Of a stretch of 63,782 bases of DNA, positions 31,950 through 41,352 are shown in pieces. Below the pieces are notes generated by a model. It searched no databases. It was not told the origin of the DNA and saw nothing but the letters and a program-made list of their open reading frames with translations. Position 1 is the first letter of the stretch. The number at the start of each line of letters is the position of its first letter. Where the stretch lies: positions 1 to 63,782 of the forward strand of contig CAZJLS010000001.1 of NCBI GenBank assembly GCA_964547125.1, written 5' to 3'. Source of the DNA: Methanobrevibacter_A sp964547125 (GTDB taxonomy: Archaea > Methanobacteriota > Methanobacteria > Methanobacteriales > Methanobacteriaceae). The translations under genes were made by a program, and so were the position numbers.

Positions 31950-33944
31950 ATGAAACCAATGACAAATGTTGATGTGTATACAATAAGCCACGAACTAAAC
32001 GACCTACTAACAGGAACAAGAGTAGACAAATCATACCAACCAACAAAAGATACAGTAGTAATGAAATTCCACAAACCAGGAACAGGAAGAATAGATTTAG
32101 TAATGCAAGCAGGAATAAGAACACACACAACACAATACCCAATAGAAAACCCAATACAGCCACCCGCATTTCCAATGTTACTTAGAAAAAGATTAAAAGG
32201 AGCAAACATAGTAAGCATAAAACAACACAACTTCGACAGAGTAATAATAATAACACTAAAAAAAGAACAAGAATACAAACTAATAATCGAACTATTCGAC
32301 AAAGGAAACATAATACTATTAGACGAAGAAAACAACATAATAGCTCCATTAAAAAGAAAAAGAACAAATGAAAGAGACATATCAAGCAAAAAAGAATATG
32401 AATTTCCACCAGAAAACGGAATAAACCCAATGGAAATAAATCTACTTGAATTCAACGACCTCATAAGATACTCCACAACAGACATAGTAAGAACACTAGC
32501 AAGCAACGGATTAGGAGGATTATATGCAGAAGAAATAATCCCCAAAAACATAGATAAAAACACACCATGTGCAGAACTAGACAACGATGATGTAGAAAAA
32601 ATATACAAGAACCTAGAAAAAACATTCAAACCACTAAAAGAAAACAACTTCAAACCACAAATAAGCAAAGAAAAAGAAACAGAAAAAAAATACCTAACAC
32701 CAATAAGCCTAAAAAAATACGAACAATACGAAAAAACATACTATGAAACATTCAACCAAGCAGCAGACGAATACTACTCAAAAGACATAAACCAACAAAT
32801 AACAAACCAAAAAGAAAAAATATGGAACAAAAAAGTAGGAAAATATGAAAAAAGACTAAAATTACAAGAAGAAACCCTACAAGAATTTCACGAAACAATA
32901 AAATCCTGCCAACACAAAGGAGAACTAATATACACATACTACAACCAAATAGAAAAAATAATACAAACAATACACAACGCAAGAGAAAAAGACTACTCAT
33001 ACAAAGAAATAAACAAAACACTCAAAAAAGCAAAAAAAGAAGGAATAAAAGACTTAGAAATATTTGAAGCACTAAACAATATGGGACATTTAACAATAAA
33101 CATCAACGACACAAGAATAAACCTAGACAATCAATTATCAATAAACGAAAATGCAGAAATCTATTATGAAAAAAGTAAAAAATCAAAAAGAAAAATCAAA
33201 GGAGCACAAATAGCAATAGAAAACACAAAAAAACAACTAAAAGAAATGGAAGAAAAAAAATCCATAGAAATGGAAAAAATAACCACACCACAAAAAAGAA
33301 TTAAAAAAGAATTAAAATGGTATGAAAAATTAAGATGGTTTTTAACAAGTGACAATACACTAGTAATTGGAGGAAGAGATGCTAACAGTAATGAAACAGT
33401 TGTTAAAAAATACTTAAACAACAACGATATGTACTTCCACTCAGACATTCATGGAGCATCATCAATTGCAGTTAAATTAGAAGGAAAAGAACTAACAGAA
33501 CAAACAATAAAAGAAACAGGAGAATTCACCGCATCATACTCAAGCGCATGGCAAATGGGATACTCAACACAAGATGTATACTATGTAAAACCAGACCAAG
33601 TAAGTAAAACACCACAATCTGGAGAATTTTTAACAAAAGGTTCATTTGTAATAAGGGGACATAAAAACTATATACGTAATGCAAAACTAGAACTAGCAGT
33701 AGGAATAGTTGACTATGAAGGAAAAAGAATAATGGCAGGACCAATAGAATCACTAGCAGCACACACAGATAAATTTGTAGCAGTTAAACCAGGACACATA
33801 AAAAAAGAAGCAATAGCAAAAAAAATAAAACACACACTAAATAGTGAAGAAATAGATATAGATGATATTGTAAGAGTACTGCCAAGTGGAAAATGTGATA
33901 TAATCAATGAAAACGAAATAAAATACAGACTACAAAGAAAATAA
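31950..33944 (+). CDS. NFACT / Rqc2-like ribosome quality control protein
   Basis: A 664-residue protein of the NEMF/Rqc2/RqcH family, which binds stalled large ribosomal subunits and peptidyl-tRNA. The NFACT-N domain starts MTNVDVYTISHELNDLL and has RVDKSYQP and LLRKRLKGANI. A long Lys/Glu-rich coiled-coil middle follows (about 270-450). The NFACT-R domain (about 455-590) contains WFLTSDNTLVIGGRDANSNE, MYFHSDIHGASS and GSFVIRGHKNYI. Coding is markedly A-rich (AAC, ATA, AGA). No close partner gene is present. Confidence 0.93.
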   Translation: MKPMTNVDVYTISHELNDLLTGTRVDKSYQPTKDTVVMKFHKPGTGRIDLVMQAGIRTHTTQYPIENPIQPPAFPMLLRKRLKGANIVSIKQHNFDRVIIITLKKEQEYKLIIELFDKGNIILLDEENNIIAPLKRKRTNERDISSKKEYEFPPENGINPMEINLLEFNDLIRYSTTDIVRTLASNGLGGLYAEEIIPKNIDKNTPCAELDNDDVEKIYKNLEKTFKPLKENNFKPQISKEKETEKKYLTPISLKKYEQYEKTYYETFNQAADEYYSKDINQQITNQKEKIWNKKVGKYEKRLKLQEETLQEFHETIKSCQHKGELIYTYYNQIEKIIQTIHNAREKDYSYKEINKTLKKAKKEGIKDLEIFEALNNMGHLTININDTRINLDNQLSINENAEIYYEKSKKSKRKIKGAQIAIENTKKQLKEMEEKKSIEMEKITTPQKRIKKELKWYEKLRWFLTSDNTLVIGGRDANSNETVVKKYLNNNDMYFHSDIHGASSIAVKLEGKELTEQTIKETGEFTASYSSAWQMGYSTQDVYYVKPDQVSKTPQSGEFLTKGSFVIRGHKNYIRNAKLELAVGIVDYEGKRIMAGPIESLAAHTDKFVAVKPGHIKKEAIAKKIKHTLNSEEIDIDDIVRVLPSGKCDIINENEIKYRLQRK

Positions 33945-33965
33945 AAAAAGAATAAAAAAAACTAT

Positions 33966-34673
33966 TTAATCTAAATCTACTTCATATGTTTCCTGCGGAT
34001 TTAAAATAACAGTTTTAATATTGGGATTTAATTGAGTTACAAAATTACTGAAAATTGCAGGATCTTGCTCAATAACTGGAAATGTATTATAATGCATAGG
34101 AATAACAATTTTAGGATTAATCCACATTGAAGCAATTGCTGCAGGGAAAGGACCCATAGTAAATTTATCTCCTATTGGTAAAATAGCAATATCTGGTTTA
34201 TAAATCTCACCAATAACAGTTTTCATATCACCATACAAACCAGTATCTCCCGCATGGAATATTTTCTCCCCATTTTCAAGAGTTATTAAAAAACTTGCAG
34301 GATCTCCACCAACTGCAGGTTCTTCAAGAAAATCTAATGCACTGGAATGAGTAGCATCTAACATTGTAATTTGAATACCTTTATAACTAATTGATCCTCC
34401 AATATTCATACTAATATTTTCAATACCTTGTTCTGATAAGAATAAACTAATTTCATGTATGCAAATTATTGGAGCATTACATTTATGAGATATTTCCATT
34501 GCATCTCCAAAATGGTCACTGTGACCATGAGTGGTGCAAATAATGTCTGCTTCTATTTCTTCTATTGGAATATTGCATGTAGGATTATTGCTTATGAATG
34601 GATCTATTAATATTTTAACTCTTTCATCTGATTCTATTAAAAATGCTGAATGTCCTAACCAAGTTATTTCCAT
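33966..34673 (-). CDS. metal-dependent hydrolase, UPF0173 (MBL fold)
   Basis: A 235-residue MBL-fold protein. MEITWLGHSAFLIES is the typical start, the zinc motif is TTHGHSDHFGDA, FHAGDTGLYGDM supplies another ligand, and the end has IPMHYNTFPVIEQDP. The frame is open upstream to 34742, but a GGTGAT ribosome binding site five bases before the ATG at 34673 fixes the start. The substrate is unknown. It lies directly after the membrane protein gene on the same strand. Confidence 0.9.
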   Translation of the reverse strand: MEITWLGHSAFLIESDERVKILIDPFISNNPTCNIPIEEIEADIICTTHGHSDHFGDAMEISHKCNAPIICIHEISLFLSEQGIENISMNIGGSISYKGIQITMLDATHSSALDFLEEPAVGGDPASFLITLENGEKIFHAGDTGLYGDMKTVIGEIYKPDIAILPIGDKFTMGPFPAAIASMWINPKIVIPMHYNTFPVIEQDPAIFSNFVTQLNPNIKTVILNPQETYEVDLD

Positions 34674-34690
34674 ATTAATCACCTTTTTTT

Positions 34691-35986
34691 TTATTGTTTT
34701 AGGTTTTCTATTTCTTTTTCTATGGTGTGTGCCATATTCCATGAGTTATTGAAATCTTCTTTAATCATTTGTATTGACTCAAAATCAGTATAAACTGCAC
34801 CATATTTCATATGGTCTTCCATATTTTCAGATATTATTAATGCATGACTACTGTCAGTTACTAGATTTGATGTGTTTACTGTATTTAATACTCTTACATC
34901 AACTCCTCTTTCCATTAAAGCAGTCAGTAGTAAAATATAAGAGGTTTCTTCTATGCTGAATTTTTGTATTATTAATTTAGTATTTAATCTACTTATAACA
35001 GTTAAAAGTTTCACACTAACATCTTTTAAATTTGGAACTTCTAATAATACATTATTTTTAGCATTTTTTATTATTAATTCAAATGCTTCTTTTGATGATA
35101 GTATTCCTTCTTCACAGATAACATAACTCCCATCATCACTTTTTGGTTTTTCTAATATCTCAGTTTCTGCTTTAGGTTCTGATTTTCTTGGAACTGGTCT
35201 TGGTTTAGGGTTTAATGTTACTTGTTTTTGTGCTTGTTCTTCTTTTTCAATATCTTCTTGTGTGATGATACTTGCTGTTCTTCTTCTATTTTGAGGTATT
35301 ATTGCTTCATATTCGTCTTCAGGATGTTGTGTTTTCTTTCTAGGTTTACGAGTAACTTTCATTGGGCGTTGGTAGTTTGAAGTAAAATTATAGTGTTCAT
35401 CCTCGTAAATTTCTTTAGGAGGGACTTCTACATGTATAGTTTCAATGGAAGTTAAGTCTTTATTATTTTCATTTACATTTAAAACATTTTTATCTTCTTC
35501 AGGGTATTCTTCAATTATATTATCTGTAGAAGAATAATTATTAGAATATTCTGGAGTTATAACTATATTTTCAGGATATTCAAATTTATTAGGTTCGTAA
35601 TTTTGTGCAGGATTATGTTCTGGAGTTATATAGTTTTCTTCTATTGGAGCATATTTTTTTGCAAATTGTTTATTGATGTTTGTGAAGATTGATTCATTTT
35701 TTCCATTTGTTTGCAATGGGTCATTATTGACAATTCTTCGTGTTTCGTCTTGTATATGATTTTTTTGACGATTTATTGAATCTATTGTACTGTTGTATAT
35801 TGATTTTCTGTTTTCATTATTTATTCCTGTTAATGCAATAACTAATAGTGCTATACCTGCAAATAGTATTAGGATTCCAGCTAATAATATAATATCTAAA
35901 AGATTGTAAATGTAACTTTCATATATGACAATTGTACCAATTGCGACTAATAAGAATCCTTTAAATATATCTCCTGCTTGTCCCAT
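34691..35986 (-). CDS. membrane-anchored protein with long disordered region, unknown function
   Basis: A 431-residue protein not recognised as a named family. Two hydrophobic helices form the N-terminus (about residues 8-27 and 30-53). About 220 polar residues follow, rich in Asn, Glu and Pro, with short ITPEY/ITPEH repeats and a basic RKPRKKTQ patch. The C-terminal 150 residues look folded (SSKEAFELIIKNAKNNVLLE, RGVDVRVLNTVNTSN), similar in pattern to the PLD-like domain of TrmB-type regulators. It may be a membrane-tethered sensor. It compares in layout with the minus-strand gene at 57.2 kb. Confidence 0.6.
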   Translation of the reverse strand: MGQAGDIFKGFLLVAIGTIVIYESYIYNLLDIILLAGILILFAGIALLVIALTGINNENRKSIYNSTIDSINRQKNHIQDETRRIVNNDPLQTNGKNESIFTNINKQFAKKYAPIEENYITPEHNPAQNYEPNKFEYPENIVITPEYSNNYSSTDNIIEEYPEEDKNVLNVNENNKDLTSIETIHVEVPPKEIYEDEHYNFTSNYQRPMKVTRKPRKKTQHPEDEYEAIIPQNRRRTASIITQEDIEKEEQAQKQVTLNPKPRPVPRKSEPKAETEILEKPKSDDGSYVICEEGILSSKEAFELIIKNAKNNVLLEVPNLKDVSVKLLTVISRLNTKLIIQKFSIEETSYILLLTALMERGVDVRVLNTVNTSNLVTDSSHALIISENMEDHMKYGAVYTDFESIQMIKEDFNNSWNMAHTIEKEIENLKQ

Positions 35987-36100
35987 TTTTTACCTCAAAA
36001 AAATGTTTAGAAAAAAAGTGTTTTCATTTTTTTCAATGTTATTTTATATTATAATTTATTAATACTAATATAATTTTATGAATAATTAGTATATAAACCT

Positions 36101-37912
36101 TTATAATAGGAATATCCAAATAATTTCAAATATTAGTGTGGTAATGATAATTACTGGGAATAATTTTTTTCCTACGATTGTAATTGAGCTTATTGTTGAA
36201 ACTAATTCAACACTATTGTTCGCTCCAAATGCTTTTAATCCTTTGATTTTCTTAAGATTTGTTCCTGCTTTTACTGGTTCTAAATCATTTATTGCTTCAT
36301 TTATACTGTATCGCAGATATTCAATTATTTTTTCTTTTTCACTAATTCCTATTGGGTTATATCCTCTAGAAAGTGTGTTAACTGTGTGTGTGTCGGTGGT
36401 TAAAACTTCTAACTCATCAATTGGTAAATCTGATAGGGAGTTCATTATTGTTTCTCTGAAACCTAATTCCATATTATTACTATCAAATAGTGCAACTGCG
36501 GTTCTTTGGTTTTCTACTTCTATAACCATAACTTTAAGGCCACTGTCTCCAACACCATTAGTTTTATCTAATTCTGGCATTGAATTAGTGCTAATACCTA
36601 CTTTTAGGGGGTATTTTTCAGTAGTATTTTCTATTTTATCTATTGCATTTAATATTTGGAATACTTCTGGGTTTCCAGGTAGCACTCCTCCTTTTTCAAC
36701 ATTGAAACTATTGTGACAGTCTACAATTATACTGTTTTCTATGTTACATTGCATTTGGCTTTTTATCATCATTGCCAATCCAGTACTGAATTCTATATCG
36801 TCACTTCCAGATGGTGCGAATGTGGATAGCATCATCATACCATTTTTGAAGAATTGGACTCCAATATTTGCTTTTTCATATGTGTATCTTGTGAATTTAC
36901 TTGCTTTGTTGCTATATTCCATTTCTTCTAGTCCTTCATCTACGGATTTAACTATTTTATCTATTTCATTAACACTTACTGGGTTGAAATCATGTGTGGA
37001 TGGTCCATGTACGACCATTGTAAAGTGTTCATATTTATTTGCAATAATTGTTGGCATATTTGCTCCACCAACATCTCCTATAGGTCCTGGATGTACAGAA
37101 GGACTTACAAATAGTGCTTTTGTATTGTCATTTTTATCTTTGAAACTTATTATTCCTATAACTGTGTCAATTTCTTCTCCAACACTATCGAATAATTCCT
37201 CTAAGTAGGATATTCCTTCGTTCATATGTGCAATAAAGTAACTTAATAGTTTAAGTCCATCATATCCTAAGTTATTTTGCATTGGGGATCTTATGATATC
37301 AATAAATAGGTATAAAAAGATGAATATGATTAATGATCCTATTAAGAATTTTATTAAGCTTCCTAATACTCCGATTTGCATTATGAAATGTATATTTAGT
37401 ATTTGTCCGGTTATTGTTAATAATAGAATTATTAGTAATGGCTGTATTAATGCTACAAGACTGGATTTTATAGAGTTCATATTACTTGTTCCAAGTATTA
37501 CTAAGAAATTCCATCCAAACACTATAACACAACTGAAATAGATACTATTTATTATTAAATCTGATGAAATAAAGCTAAAAATTATAAATATAATTGTTAT
37601 TAGGAATATAACTGCTAAACTTGTTAGTGATAAAAATAAGCTGTGTTTTTGTTTCATATTAAGTCCATTGAATTTTTTAACAATGTTGTAATTTAATATT
37701 CCGGCAATAAAACTACTTATTCCAAAAATTATAAATCCACTTATTGCTCCATATATTATTTTATTAATTAAACTAGTGTTCAATGGTTCAATTACAAAAA
37801 TTAAAATTCCAGTTAATACGCTGAGAATTGTTATTGTAGTTAGGGAAAATTTTGCTTTTGGAAGTGTGGTAATATACTTTGATAAACCAGCAACTTTACT
37901 CATACTTGACAT
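36101..37912 (-). CDS. DUF2070 family membrane protein
   Basis: A 603-residue archaeal protein. The first 230 residues hold six or seven membrane helices. The soluble part after about residue 235 has the DUF2070 blocks FVSPSVHPGPIGDVGGANMP, VVHGPSTHDFNPVS and DCHNSFN, and a last hydrophobic helix closes the chain (about 582-602). The His/Asp-rich motifs suggest a metal-dependent activity, but none is known to me. The start could be the ATG at 37912 or the one three codons later (MSKVAG). It is transcribed divergently from the fumarase subunit. Confidence 0.85.
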   Translation of the reverse strand: MSSMSKVAGLSKYITTLPKAKFSLTTITILSVLTGILIFVIEPLNTSLINKIIYGAISGFIIFGISSFIAGILNYNIVKKFNGLNMKQKHSLFLSLTSLAVIFLITIIFIIFSFISSDLIINSIYFSCVIVFGWNFLVILGTSNMNSIKSSLVALIQPLLIILLLTITGQILNIHFIMQIGVLGSLIKFLIGSLIIFIFLYLFIDIIRSPMQNNLGYDGLKLLSYFIAHMNEGISYLEELFDSVGEEIDTVIGIISFKDKNDNTKALFVSPSVHPGPIGDVGGANMPTIIANKYEHFTMVVHGPSTHDFNPVSVNEIDKIVKSVDEGLEEMEYSNKASKFTRYTYEKANIGVQFFKNGMMMLSTFAPSGSDDIEFSTGLAMMIKSQMQCNIENSIIVDCHNSFNVEKGGVLPGNPEVFQILNAIDKIENTTEKYPLKVGISTNSMPELDKTNGVGDSGLKVMVIEVENQRTAVALFDSNNMELGFRETIMNSLSDLPIDELEVLTTDTHTVNTLSRGYNPIGISEKEKIIEYLRYSINEAINDLEPVKAGTNLKKIKGLKAFGANNSVELVSTISSITIVGKKLFPVIIITTLIFEIIWIFLL

Positions 37913-38042
37913 TAGACTTAATACGACTCCTAATAATATTTTAAAATTACAAATTAATACATTTTATATTAATATAAATTTATATTATTTTATATATAAT
38001 AATAATTATTATTAAAATATAAAATAAAAGATGGGGAGTACT

Positions 38043-38558
38043 ATGATAAATTTAGAAACACCAATAAAAGATTATGATTTAACAAAATTAAAAGTGGGGG
38101 ATGTAGTGTCAATATCTGGAACAATTGTAACTGCAAGAGATCAAGCTCATAAAAGAATATTGGAACAAGAAACCCCATTTGAACTTGATGGTTCTGCATT
38201 ATTCCATGCTGGCCCTATTATAAATGAAAAAGATGGTAAATATGAAATTGTTGCAATTGGGCCAACAACAAGTATGCGAATGAACCCTTATCAAGCAGAA
38301 GTATTGGATAAAGGGGTTAAAATAGTAATAGGTAAAGGTGGAATGGATGACACAGTACAAGATGCTTTAAAAAGAAATAAAGCAGTATACTTAGTTGCAA
38401 CAGGTGGATGTGCTGCATTATATGTGGATAAAGTAAAAGAAGTCACAGATGTCAACTGGTTAGATTTAGGAATACCTGAAGCATTATGGGAATTAAAAGT
38501 AGAAAATTTCGGACCATTAATAGTGGGAATGGATGCAAACGGCAACACATTATATTAA
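38043..38558 (+). CDS. fumarate hydratase, beta subunit (class I, C-terminal type)
   Basis: The 171-residue protein matches the C-terminal half of class I Fe-S fumarases/tartrate dehydratases. Conserved blocks are LKVGDVVSISGTIVTARDQA near the start, LFHAGPII, GPTTSMRMNP, VIGKGGMDD and YVATGGCAALY-like VATGGCAALYVDKV. It pairs with an alpha subunit not in the window, in the partial reductive TCA pathway. The ATG at 38043 follows GGGGAG (38033-38038); an upstream ATG at 38031 overlaps that site and is less likely. Confidence 0.92.
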   Translation: MINLETPIKDYDLTKLKVGDVVSISGTIVTARDQAHKRILEQETPFELDGSALFHAGPIINEKDGKYEIVAIGPTTSMRMNPYQAEVLDKGVKIVIGKGGMDDTVQDALKRNKAVYLVATGGCAALYVDKVKEVTDVNWLDLGIPEALWELKVENFGPLIVGMDANGNTLY

Positions 38559-38714
38559 CAAAAATTCACACATTTATAAAAAAACATAAAACTTTATATA
38601 AGAAAAAATTATTAATAAAATTAAGATTTCATATAAAAAAAGGAATCTATTATAAAACAATCATAATTATTTGTTTATCTGAAAAATAGTTTAAAACAAA
38701 GGAGGTTAACAATA

Positions 38715-39035
38715 ATGGCAGATTTAAAAGAAACAGCAGAAAAAAAATTAAAATCACGAATAAGAAAAATTAAAAAAGCAAACAAAGACTCAGAAGAAAA
38801 AGAAAAATTCTTTAATGATATAGGATGCTCTCTTGAAATAGAATTCTATAATAAAAAACAAGATGTAGCTGATGGAGTAATTTTATACACATATCCAGAT
38901 GGAAAAATATTTGAAGGAGAATACTTCTACACTGAAGGTGAAATGCCTGAATCAGTAGTTTTAAAAGGAAAAGATTTAGATGCTGTAATTGAAGTATTAT
39001 CTGACTTTAAATTACAATTATCTGATGAAGAATAA
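38715..39035 (+). CDS. conserved hypothetical small acidic/basic protein
   Basis: A 106-residue protein without a domain I recognise. The first third is very basic and helical (KKLKSRIRKIKKANKDSEEK), the rest is mixed beta-like with EFYNKKQDVADGVILYTYPD. AGGAGG at 38700 gives a strong translation start. Good codon structure and ribosome binding site support a real gene. It stands alone between fumarase and the PLP protein. Confidence 0.65.
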   Translation: MADLKETAEKKLKSRIRKIKKANKDSEEKEKFFNDIGCSLEIEFYNKKQDVADGVILYTYPDGKIFEGEYFYTEGEMPESVVLKGKDLDAVIEVLSDFKLQLSDEE

Positions 39036-39199
39036 AAAAACATTATTTTTTTTTATTCTTTTTAAATTTAAAAAACTAAGTTTTTCCAATATTTATTTTT
39101 TTATTTTAAAACCATTTTTTTATAAGAAAACCTACTTTTTTTCACCAAAAAGAGTATAAAACACTATTTTTACTATTTTTTTTCAATATATATGAAATT

Positions 39200-40363
39200 A
39201 TGATTAATATGATAATTAAAAACAATATAGATGAAGTTCATAAAAGAGAAAACGCTTTCAACAGTATAAAAAAAATCATAGATAATAATGGTAGAGAAGA
39301 TATATATGATTTAACCGGATTATCTGGGGGATTTTTAGCAAGCAATAAAGATTTAGAATTGTTAGAAACATACATTGGTCCTGCAATATTTGAAGAACAA
39401 TTACAAAAAGAAGGTAAAAAACACTTAGGTGGAGAAAAAATATTTGCAGTAAATCGTACAAGTTCAGGTATACTTGCAACAATACTTGCTTTAGTACCAG
39501 AAAATGGTAAAGTACAACATTTCCTAAAAGAAAAACCTGGACATCCAAGTATTCCTCGCTCATGCAAACTATTAAATGCAGAATACACAGAACACACAGA
39601 TATAAATAATTTCCAAATTGGAAACAACACGAATTTAATAATAATAACAGGATCCAATATGGATCATGAAACATTAGATGAGGAAACTTTTGAAAAAATA
39701 ATAGAAAAAGCACATCAAAAAGATTTACCTGTACTGGTAGATGATGCATCTGGTGCAAGAATAAGAACTGCAATCTATAATCAAAAAAAGGCAACAGAAA
39801 TTGGAGCAGATTTAGTAGTTACAAGTACAGATAAATTAATGAAAGGTCCAAGAGGAGGTTTAATGGCAGGTAAAACAGAATTAATAGATAAAGTAAAATC
39901 AAAAGCAACACAATTTGGTTTAGAAGCACAACCTCCAAGTATACTTGCAATACTTAAAGGATTAGAAGATTACAATCCAGAAAACCTAAAAAAATCATTA
40001 GATAAAAAATCAGAATTATTACAACTATTGCAAAAAGATTATGATTGTTTTAGACAAACACCTACAGGTATAATGGTTAAAGAAGAAGATCTATTCAAGA
40101 CATTAAATTGTCAAAACCCTGAAGTATCCTCAAAAGATTTAAATTTCTTATGGGCAATGATACTATTAAAACAAGAAGGAATAATAACAATACCTGCAGT
40201 AGGAATGCCTTCTGCATCAGCAACAATAAGATTTGACTTAGCATCTCCAGATAGTGAAAAATTAACAAACCTTCAATTAATAGAAAAAATAAAATCCTCA
40301 CTAAAAACAGTAAACAATATAATGGATGATACGCAAAAGGTTAAAAAAATGATTTTAGAATAA
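39200..40363 (+). CDS. PLP-dependent protein of the MJ0158 / UPF0425 family
   Basis: A 387-residue fold-type I PLP protein related to selenocysteine synthase SelA-like enzymes of methanogens. Blocks include DIYDLTGLSGGFLASN, GPAIFEEQLQKEGKKHLGG, NRTSSGILATILAL, VDDASGARIR and the presumed PLP lysine in VVTSTDKLMKGPRGGLM. The reaction is not established. Two ATGs, 39200 and 39209, are possible and no clear ribosome binding site decides between them. Confidence 0.85.
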   Translation: MINMIIKNNIDEVHKRENAFNSIKKIIDNNGREDIYDLTGLSGGFLASNKDLELLETYIGPAIFEEQLQKEGKKHLGGEKIFAVNRTSSGILATILALVPENGKVQHFLKEKPGHPSIPRSCKLLNAEYTEHTDINNFQIGNNTNLIIITGSNMDHETLDEETFEKIIEKAHQKDLPVLVDDASGARIRTAIYNQKKATEIGADLVVTSTDKLMKGPRGGLMAGKTELIDKVKSKATQFGLEAQPPSILAILKGLEDYNPENLKKSLDKKSELLQLLQKDYDCFRQTPTGIMVKEEDLFKTLNCQNPEVSSKDLNFLWAMILLKQEGIITIPAVGMPSASATIRFDLASPDSEKLTNLQLIEKIKSSLKTVNNIMDDTQKVKKMILE

Positions 40364-40401
40364 AAAAATAGGAAATAAAAAAATAAAATGGTTTATTTTT
40401 T

Positions 40402-41322
40402 TTAGTAAGTTTGACCTTTGTGACGTAATTCACCAGCAATTATTTTAACTAATTCACCGTCATCTTTTTCAAGTATTAAACTACCCTCTTTATTAATACC
40501 TAAAGCATAACCTTTAATAACAATGCCTAATGGTTGACTAACAGTTACTTCACTACCAATAGTTGCAGATAAGTTTCTCCATTGGGATAATATTTTCTCA
40601 TACTCTTCATTTTTAAAGATTTCATAAATCTTTTCAAATTCATTTAAAACAAGAGCAATGATTTCATTATTAGGTTTATTTTCTTTAAGTTCATCGTTAA
40701 GGTTAGTTACACCTTCTTTAAGACTTTCAGGTAACTCTTCAACATCAACATCAGTATCGATACCAATACCTACAACAACGTAATCAAGTTTATTGAATGT
40801 TATTTTAGCCTCAGTTAAAACACCTGAAACTTTTTTACCATTAATAAGTATGTCATTTGGCCATTTAATTTTAGCATCAACACCTATTTTTCTTAATACA
40901 TTACAAACAGCCACACCACTTGCAAGTGTTATAAAAGATGCATAATTTAATGGTATATCTGGTTTTATAACTATGCTTAACCAAATACCTCCACCTTTAG
41001 GTGACTCCCAACTTTTACCTGAACGGCCACGACCTTTAGTTTGTGAGCCTGCAATTATAACAGTACCTTCTTCAATGCCTATTCCTGCCAAATATTTAGC
41101 TAAACTATTTGTTGAGAGAATTTCATCATAGTAGTAAATGTCTCTGCCAATATAGACAGTATTTAAATATTTTTTAATATCTTCTATTTTTTCACTATTT
41201 TGAGAGCCTAATTTAAATACATATTCTAGAATTTTTTCTTCATTTAACTCATTTATTTTTTTAGCTTCTTCTTCAGAAAGTATGTTTTCTTGTTTTAATA
41301 GGTTTAATATTCGGTCTTTCAT
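40402..41322 (-). CDS. birA: biotin--[acetyl-CoA-carboxylase] ligase
   Basis: It attaches biotin to carboxylase subunits, here most likely the pyruvate carboxylase B subunit. An N-terminal helical region of about 75 residues comes first. The catalytic domain has AGSQTKGRGRSGKSWESPKG near residue 95, KWPNDILINGKKVSGVL near 160 and VVGIGIDTDVD near 195. It is 31 bp downstream of pycA on the same strand, an arrangement known in methanogens. Confidence 0.95.
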   Translation of the reverse strand: MKDRILNLLKQENILSEEEAKKINELNEEKILEYVFKLGSQNSEKIEDIKKYLNTVYIGRDIYYYDEILSTNSLAKYLAGIGIEEGTVIIAGSQTKGRGRSGKSWESPKGGGIWLSIVIKPDIPLNYASFITLASGVAVCNVLRKIGVDAKIKWPNDILINGKKVSGVLTEAKITFNKLDYVVVGIGIDTDVDVEELPESLKEGVTNLNDELKENKPNNEIIALVLNEFEKIYEIFKNEEYEKILSQWRNLSATIGSEVTVSQPLGIVIKGYALGINKEGSLILEKDDGELVKIIAGELRHKGQTY

Positions 41323-41352
41323 AATTGAACCATCCGCAAAAATCTCTTTTTT